A model generated the notes under the pieces. The model was given only the letters and a program-made list of their open reading frames with translations. It was not told where the DNA came from and did not search any database. A stretch of 64,000 bases of DNA from the NCBI GenBank assembly GCA_017472605.1, contig JAFUPV010000027.1, positions 62,001 through 126,000 of the forward strand, in the 5' to 3' direction. Positions 59,673 through 64,000 of the stretch are shown here, in pieces; within the stretch, counting starts at the first letter, position 1; every line of letters begins with the position of its first letter. The stretch comes from Lachnospiraceae bacterium. Lineage in GTDB: Bacteria; Bacillota; Clostridia; Lachnospirales; Lachnospiraceae. A program made the translations under genes and the position numbers.

Positions 59673-59862
59673 TGCTTTACACGGGAAGCGAGTGTGTTTT
59701 TGAACGGATCCGATGAGTGCCGCACAGCCGGTTTCTCCTGTCCGCTCTTTTCAAATTTGGTACTGTACTCTGGCGAAATATTGTAGTATACTAATACTTT
59801 AAGAAGTGAAACGGGAATTCCCGGTGATGCAGTTGCCGGGGCATACCCGTAAGGAAACAGGG

Positions 59863-61167
59863 ATGGGGAAACGAATGAACTATTTGGAAGCAGTGAGCTA
59901 TCGGAAGGAACTGGCAAAACAGAAGGGAATGGTTCTTGGACTTGGAACCATGAGAACTCTGATGGAGGAACTGGGAAATCCGCAGGATCGGCTGAAATTT
60001 ATCCACCTGGCGGGAACCAATGGAAAGGGATCAACGTCCTCCTATCTGGAGCAGGCGCTGATCGCCGCCGGGTATCGTACCGGAAAATATACCTCTCCTG
60101 CTGTCTTTGATTTTCGTGAGCAATATCAGGTCAACGGAGTCTGGATGGAAGAAGAGGAGGCTGCCGCCTGTCTGACAAAAGTGGCAGAGGCTGCAGCCCG
60201 GATGGTGGAAACGGGACAGCCGCAGCCCACGTCCTTTGAGCAGGAAACGGCCCTGGCGTTTGTCTGGTTTGCTGAGAAGAAGTGCGACCTTGTGGTGCTG
60301 GAGACAGGACTTGGCGGTGATGAGGATGCGACCAACGTGGTGAAAACGACGGTCTGCAGTGTACTGACCTCAATCAGCCTGGATCACAGAAGAATTCTTG
60401 GCGGTACGCTGGCGGAAATTGCCTCGCATAAAGCGGGGATCATCAAGCCAGGTATTCCGGTGGTTTCCCACCCGCAGAGCAGGGACGCAATGGAAGTAAT
60501 CAGACGCCGCGCAGAGGAACTGCATGCGCCGCTTTTTGTATCCAGACCGGATGCCATGGTTCTGGAAGCGGAAGACGCGAATGGAATGACCGTTTCCTAT
60601 GGTTCGTGGAACCATTTGCATACGACCCAGACGGCGCTGTGGCAGATAGAAAACATGGCAGTTGCTCTGGAAGTGCTGGAGGAACTGAAACGTCAGGGAT
60701 ATGTGTTTGAGGAGTCAGCGGTGCGGACCGGATGGGAGCAGATGACCTGGCATGGAAGATTTGAAATCATCAGTAAAAATCCCCTGATTCTTCTGGACGG
60801 AGCCCACAATCCGGCAGGAGCCGCGGCCTTGTCTGCAAGTCTGGATCACCGGTTCCATGACCGGCGAAAGACGTTTGTGATGGGAGTGCTGGCGGATAAA
60901 GATTATTCGAAAATGATTGATATTCTTTTTTCGGATCGGCAGGTGCAGACGGTCTATACCGTTGCGTCTGATTCGGCGCGGGCATTACCTGCGCGGGAGC
61001 TGGCGGCAGCCATCCAGAGGCAGCAGCCGGGGTGTTGTGTTCAGGCGGCAGAGTCGGTAAAACAGGCATTAACGCTGGCAGCGCGGGAGGCAGGCGAGGA
61101 CGGAATGATCGTTGTCTGCGGTTCGCTGTCGTTTATGAAAGAGATAAAAAACTGGCAGGATGAGTGA
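59863..61167 (+). CDS. folC: Folylpolyglutamate synthase / dihydrofolate synthase
   Basis: ATP-dependent ligase of 434 residues that adds glutamate to dihydropteroate and to folates. The P-loop is HLAGTNGKGSTSS, the linker and Mg site follow in VLETGLGGDEDATNVV, and ISLDHRRILGGTLAEIASHK with its Lys is the carbamylated-lysine region. The second domain has ILLDGAHNPAGA. The start is either ATG 59863 (AAGGA seven bases before) or ATG 59875. It leads a folate cluster (folC-folE-folP-folBK) that covers most of the path from GTP to dihydrofolate. Confidence 0.94.
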   Translation: MGKRMNYLEAVSYRKELAKQKGMVLGLGTMRTLMEELGNPQDRLKFIHLAGTNGKGSTSSYLEQALIAAGYRTGKYTSPAVFDFREQYQVNGVWMEEEEAAACLTKVAEAAARMVETGQPQPTSFEQETALAFVWFAEKKCDLVVLETGLGGDEDATNVVKTTVCSVLTSISLDHRRILGGTLAEIASHKAGIIKPGIPVVSHPQSRDAMEVIRRRAEELHAPLFVSRPDAMVLEAEDANGMTVSYGSWNHLHTTQTALWQIENMAVALEVLEELKRQGYVFEESAVRTGWEQMTWHGRFEIISKNPLILLDGAHNPAGAAALSASLDHRFHDRRKTFVMGVLADKDYSKMIDILFSDRQVQTVYTVASDSARALPARELAAAIQRQQPGCCVQAAESVKQALTLAAREAGEDGMIVVCGSLSFMKEIKNWQDE

Positions 61168-61287
61168 AACGACGGTAACATGGACTGAGTCAGCCCGCAG
61201 ATTCTCAGGAATGGTGAGAATTGAAACGGGGAGATGGTCCGGAAGGAGCAGTACCGTACATGAAATCAGGAAAGAGCAGGTGGCAGA

Positions 61288-61842
61288 ATGGATCTGGAGA
61301 AGATAAAAGAAGCAGTCAGACTTTATCTGGAGGGGATCGGTGAGGATCCGGACAGAGAAGGACTAAAAGATACCCCGGACCGGGTAGCGAGAATGTGTAC
61401 CGAAATCTATGGAGGACTGACCCAGGATGCGAAGACCCATCTGGAGCGAACCTTCCGGTCAGACAGCAATGATCTGGTGCTGGTGAAGGACATTGAACTG
61501 TTTTCCACCTGTGAACACCATCTGCTTCCGTTTTTTGGAAAAGCACATATTGCCTACATTCCAGACGGACAGGTAGTTGGTCTTTCCAAGCTTGCACGGA
61601 CCGTGGAGGTCTACGCCAGACGCCCCCAGATTCAGGAGCAGCTGACTGCTCAGATCGCAGAAGCAGTCATGGAACATCTGAAACCGGCCGGTGTCATGGT
61701 TGTGATTGAGGCGGAGCATACCTGCATGACCATGCGCGGCGTGAAAAAGGCAGGAACGAAAACCATGACCTATACAGCGAGGGGCTGCATGCAGGATTCG
61801 GATGCCATGATCAACCGGGTGCTGATGATGATAAAGGAATGA
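61288..61842 (+). CDS. folE: GTP cyclohydrolase I
   Basis: First enzyme of folate synthesis, turning GTP into dihydroneopterin triphosphate. The 184 residues have the zinc ligands C75 and H78 ([10 protein letters not shown]) and C146 ([10 protein letters not shown]). Other family parts are [29 protein letters not shown] and the C-terminal end. It forms a decamer in known members. The start follows CAGGTGG. The 120-base gap after folC contains no promoter that I can support, so it is probably in the same transcript. Confidence 0.96.
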   Translation: MDLEKIKEAVRLYLEGIGEDPDREGLKDTPDRVARMCTEIYGGLTQDAKTHLERTFRSDSNDLVLVKDIELFSTCEHHLLPFFGKAHIAYIPDGQVVGLSKLARTVEVYARRPQIQEQLTAQIAEAVMEHLKPAGVMVVIEAEHTCMTMRGVKKAGTKTMTYTARGCMQDSDAMINRVLMMIKE

Positions 61843-61930
61843 TGAGAGGAACCGGCGTCTGGAAGAAGACAGCGCAGGGAATCCGCTATAGAAGAAAACG
61901 GGACTGACAGCAGAGGTAAGAAGACAGAAG

Positions 61931-62824
61931 ATGAGAATTGGACAAAGAGAGTTTGCGGACAAAGGAAAAACGTATGTAATGGGAATCCTCAACGTGACGC
62001 CGGATTCCTTTTCCGACGGAGGCCGCTGGAATGGCATGGATCAGGCATTGTTTCATGGGGAGGAGATGATCCGGCAGGGAGCCGATCTTCTGGATATCGG
62101 CGGCGAATCCACCAGACCGGGCTATGCGCGGATCAGTGATCAGGAAGAAATTGAGCGGGTTGCCCCGGTGATCGAAGCGATAAAAACGCGGTTTGACATC
62201 CCTGTTTCCGTGGACACATACAAAGCATCCGTTGCAAGGGGGGCGCTGGAAGCAGGGGCCGATCTGATCAATGACATCTGGGGGCTGAAAGGTGACGCGG
62301 AAATGGCGAAGGTTATCGCCAAAGCGGCGGTTCCATGCTGCCTGATGCATAACAGGAAGGAGGCCGTTTACCGGGATCTGATTCCGGATGTGCTGGATGA
62401 TCTGAGAGAGACGCTGGAACTGGCCGGGGAGGCCGGGATCCAAAGAGAACAGATCATTCTGGATCCGGGGATCGGATTTGCAAAGAGCCGTGAGCAGAAT
62501 CTGTGTCTGACCAACCGTCTGGAAGCTCTTCATGTACTGGGCTGCCCGATTCTTCTTGGAACCAGCCGGAAATCCATGATCGGACTGACATTGAATCTGC
62601 CGGTGGATCAGAGAGAAGAGGGAACGCTGGTAACGACGGTTATGGCAGTGCAGAAGGGCTGTATGTTCGTCCGTGTGCATAATGTGCAGGCAAATGTGCG
62701 GGCAATCCGGATGACGGAGGCACTGCTGTTGGAAGGAAGGAATCGTGACAGGAAATGTACAGGGAACGGGAAACGGAAGATGGAAACAGTTCCCGGGGAA
62801 GGACAGAAGAACGAAAATGGATAA
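61931..62824 (+). CDS. folP: Dihydropteroate synthase
   Basis: Joins hydroxymethyl-dihydropterin diphosphate with p-aminobenzoate; it is the sulfonamide target. The 297 residues contain ILNVTPDSFSDGG (about 19-32), GGESTRPGY, INDIWG, ILDPGIGFAKS, LLGTSRKSMIGL and FVRVHNV. Family members end near the LLEGRN stretch (about 270); here about 27 extra polar residues (GNGKRKMETVPGEGQKNENG) follow. The extension arises because the gene runs eight bases into folBK, and it is probably unstructured. The sulfonamide-site loops look ordinary. Confidence 0.95.
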   Translation: MRIGQREFADKGKTYVMGILNVTPDSFSDGGRWNGMDQALFHGEEMIRQGADLLDIGGESTRPGYARISDQEEIERVAPVIEAIKTRFDIPVSVDTYKASVARGALEAGADLINDIWGLKGDAEMAKVIAKAAVPCCLMHNRKEAVYRDLIPDVLDDLRETLELAGEAGIQREQIILDPGIGFAKSREQNLCLTNRLEALHVLGCPILLGTSRKSMIGLTLNLPVDQREEGTLVTTVMAVQKGCMFVRVHNVQANVRAIRMTEALLLEGRNRDRKCTGNGKRKMETVPGEGQKNENG

Positions 62825-63653
62825 AATATATATAGATAATCTGGAAATATTCGCCCACCATGGCGTTTATGAAGAAGAGCAGCGGCTTGGACAGAAATTT
62901 GTTGTGTCGCTGGTTCTGTATACTGATACAAGAAAAGCAGGTCTGACGGATGATCTGAAACAGACCATTAATTACGGTGAGATTGCAAGACAGGTGACGA
63001 AGCTGGTTCAGGCGAAGAACCACCAGCTGCTGGAGTGCGTGGCGGAAGAAATCGCGCGCATGCTGCTGCGGGTGCATCCGCTGCTAAAGCAGGTGACGGT
63101 GAAGCTGTCCAAGCCGTGGGCACCGGTGGGACTGCCTCTGGAAACGGTCGGAGTAGAGATTACAAGAGGCTGGCATGAGGCTTATCTGAGCCTTGGCTCA
63201 AATCTGGGAGATAAAGCGGCATTCTTAAACGGTGCGGTAACGCTTCTGCAGGCTCAGGACGATATCGTTGTAGAAAAGCGTTCCGACTGGATTATTACAG
63301 AGCCCTACGGCGTGACCAATCAGCCGGTCTTTTTAAATGGATGCATAAAAATCCGCACCCTGCTGACGCCGGAAGAGCTTTTGAATGTAACGCAGGCAAT
63401 TGAATCCCAGGCGGGAAGAGAGCGCCTGGTACACTGGGGACCGCGAACCCTGGACATTGATATCCTGTTCTATGAGAACGAAATCATTGGAACCGAGCGG
63501 CTGGTTGTTCCCCATCCGGAGATTGAAAAACGGATCTTTGTTCTGCAGCCAATGGCTCAGATCGCACCGTGGCTGAGACACCCGATCAGCCGGAAGACCA
63601 TTAGTCAGCTGCTGGCGGAACTGGTAAAAACAGATGAAAAGGGACGCCTGTAA
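62817..63653 (+). CDS. folK: Fused dihydroneopterin aldolase / HPPK
   Basis: Bifunctional folate enzyme (FolB-FolK) of 278 residues. The FolB part (1-120) has IDNLEIFAHHGVYEEEQRLG and NYGEIARQVTKLV, with the active-site Lys in VKLSKPWAP. It splits dihydroneopterin. The FolK part (about 122-278) has YLSLGSNLGDK, QPVFLNGCIKI and HWGPRTLDIDILFY with the two Mg-binding Asp, and makes the pyrophosphorylated pterin used by FolP. ATG 62817 is chosen because the frame upstream (to 62745) lies in folP. It ends the folate cluster; a gap of 67 bases leads to a new unit. Confidence 0.95.
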   Translation: MDKIYIDNLEIFAHHGVYEEEQRLGQKFVVSLVLYTDTRKAGLTDDLKQTINYGEIARQVTKLVQAKNHQLLECVAEEIARMLLRVHPLLKQVTVKLSKPWAPVGLPLETVGVEITRGWHEAYLSLGSNLGDKAAFLNGAVTLLQAQDDIVVEKRSDWIITEPYGVTNQPVFLNGCIKIRTLLTPEELLNVTQAIESQAGRERLVHWGPRTLDIDILFYENEIIGTERLVVPHPEIEKRIFVLQPMAQIAPWLRHPISRKTISQLLAELVKTDEKGRL

Positions 63654-63720
63654 GAAAAATGTAAGCTGTTTTTTGAAGACGAGATGGGGAAAATCGTGTA
63701 TAATAGGATAGGAGAAAACA

Positions 63721-64000
63721 ATGCTTGACTTAAACGAGGTAAGAGGAAGAATTGATCAGATCGACAACAGCCTGGTAGAGCTGTTCAGAAAGCGAATGGA
63801 AGTCTGCCGTGAGGTGGCGGAATTTAAGATTGGAACAGGAAAAAAGGTTCTGGACAGACAGCGCGAGATCCAGAAGCTGGAAACGCTGGGCGGTCTTGCG
63901 CAGAATGATTTCGAAAAACACGGAATTACGGAAATGTTTACCCAGATCATGGCAATGAGCCGCAAGCTTCAGTATCAGATGATGGCGGAGCACGGCATTG
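63721..64000 (+). CDS. pheA: Chorismate mutase domain (3' end beyond window)
   Basis: First 93 residues of an AroQ-type chorismate mutase. MLDLNEVRGRIDQIDNSLVE is the family opening, and further landmarks are ELFRKRMEVCREVAEFKI, the Lys of GKKVLDRQRE and the late MAMSRKLQYQMM. The reading frame continues past the window edge. In related Clostridia this N-terminus belongs to the fused chorismate mutase/prephenate dehydratase of phenylalanine synthesis, hence the symbol, but the dehydratase part is not visible. The start follows TAGGAGA, and a TATAAT lies near 63699. Confidence 0.75.
   Translation, partial: MLDLNEVRGRIDQIDNSLVELFRKRMEVCREVAEFKIGTGKKVLDRQREIQKLETLGGLAQNDFEKHGITEMFTQIMAMSRKLQYQMMAEHGI

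Noticed and set aside
59673-59862. Tetrahydrofolate riboswitch before the folate cluster
   Set aside because: No matching conserved core was seen, only an ordinary terminator upstream and a weak -10 box.

Overview
The window reads as chromosomal DNA of an anaerobic, gut-type Clostridium relative, most likely Lachnospiraceae (inference). Reasons: roughly 50% GC, strong AGGAGG-type ribosome binding sites, Gram-positive sigma-A promoters (several are TTGACA-17-TATAAT), rho-independent terminators, and gene families typical of that group: LplB/LplC-type sugar ABC transporters with an AraC regulator, GH95/GH28/GH1 glycosidases, DUF4317, DUF4180, PadR-DUF2812, a CitA/CitB-like two-component pair and a FolB-FolK fusion. 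I found no rRNA, tRNA, CRISPR array, complete insertion sequence or prophage.

Layout. 0-4 kb: end of a CitA/DcuS-like kinase with its response regulator, an O-acetylhomoserine sulfhydrylase and a MATE exporter. 4-8.7 kb: an OmpR-type regulator without a kinase, then a GH95 fucosidase and the dipeptidase PepV. 8.8-10.5 kb: a decay zone with a possible small RNA, the 3' end of a MATE gene, an intact sugar acetyltransferase, and a response-regulator fragment joined to the tail of an ABC ATPase. 10.5-14 kb: cyclophilin, a phosphotransferase and a MATE exporter. 14-20.4 kb: a sugar importer (two permeases, binding lipoprotein) with a membrane-bound AraC regulator. 20.4-27.8 kb: an accessory block with MazG-like, broken XRE, MATE, three regulators (two AraC, one PadR), a broken phosphotransferase, a streptothricin-type acetyltransferase and DUF2812. 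27.8-40 kb: M14 peptidase, SRAP protein, phosphoesterase, MMPL exporter, MarR, citrate synthase, GH28, MgtE and an MFS carrier.

40.0-41.25 kb is a compositionally foreign, AT-rich islet. It has a strong promoter, a structured RNA of about 180 nt ending in a terminator, then a 280-residue protein resembling PBECR4 nuclease-fold proteins, and a large inverted repeat. The order RNA - terminator - protein is that of type III toxin-antitoxin loci, but no known family was recognised; this is the best candidate here for an undescribed system.

41.3-64 kb: two aminotransferases, an Rrf2 Fe-S regulator with a coupled 15-codon leader, GH1, iscS-iscU, DUF4317, DUF4180, an SPFH protein with an Arc-like partner, an ABC exporter, two GNAT proteins, a HAD phosphatase, a Phd/PIN toxin-antitoxin pair with visible operators, ridA-HAD, an M28 peptidase, the folate cluster folC-folE-folP-folBK, and the start of a chorismate mutase gene cut by the window end.

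Several kinds of non-coding repeat occur between genes: tandem arrays of 33, 20 and 58 bp, and at least two dispersed palindromic repeat types.
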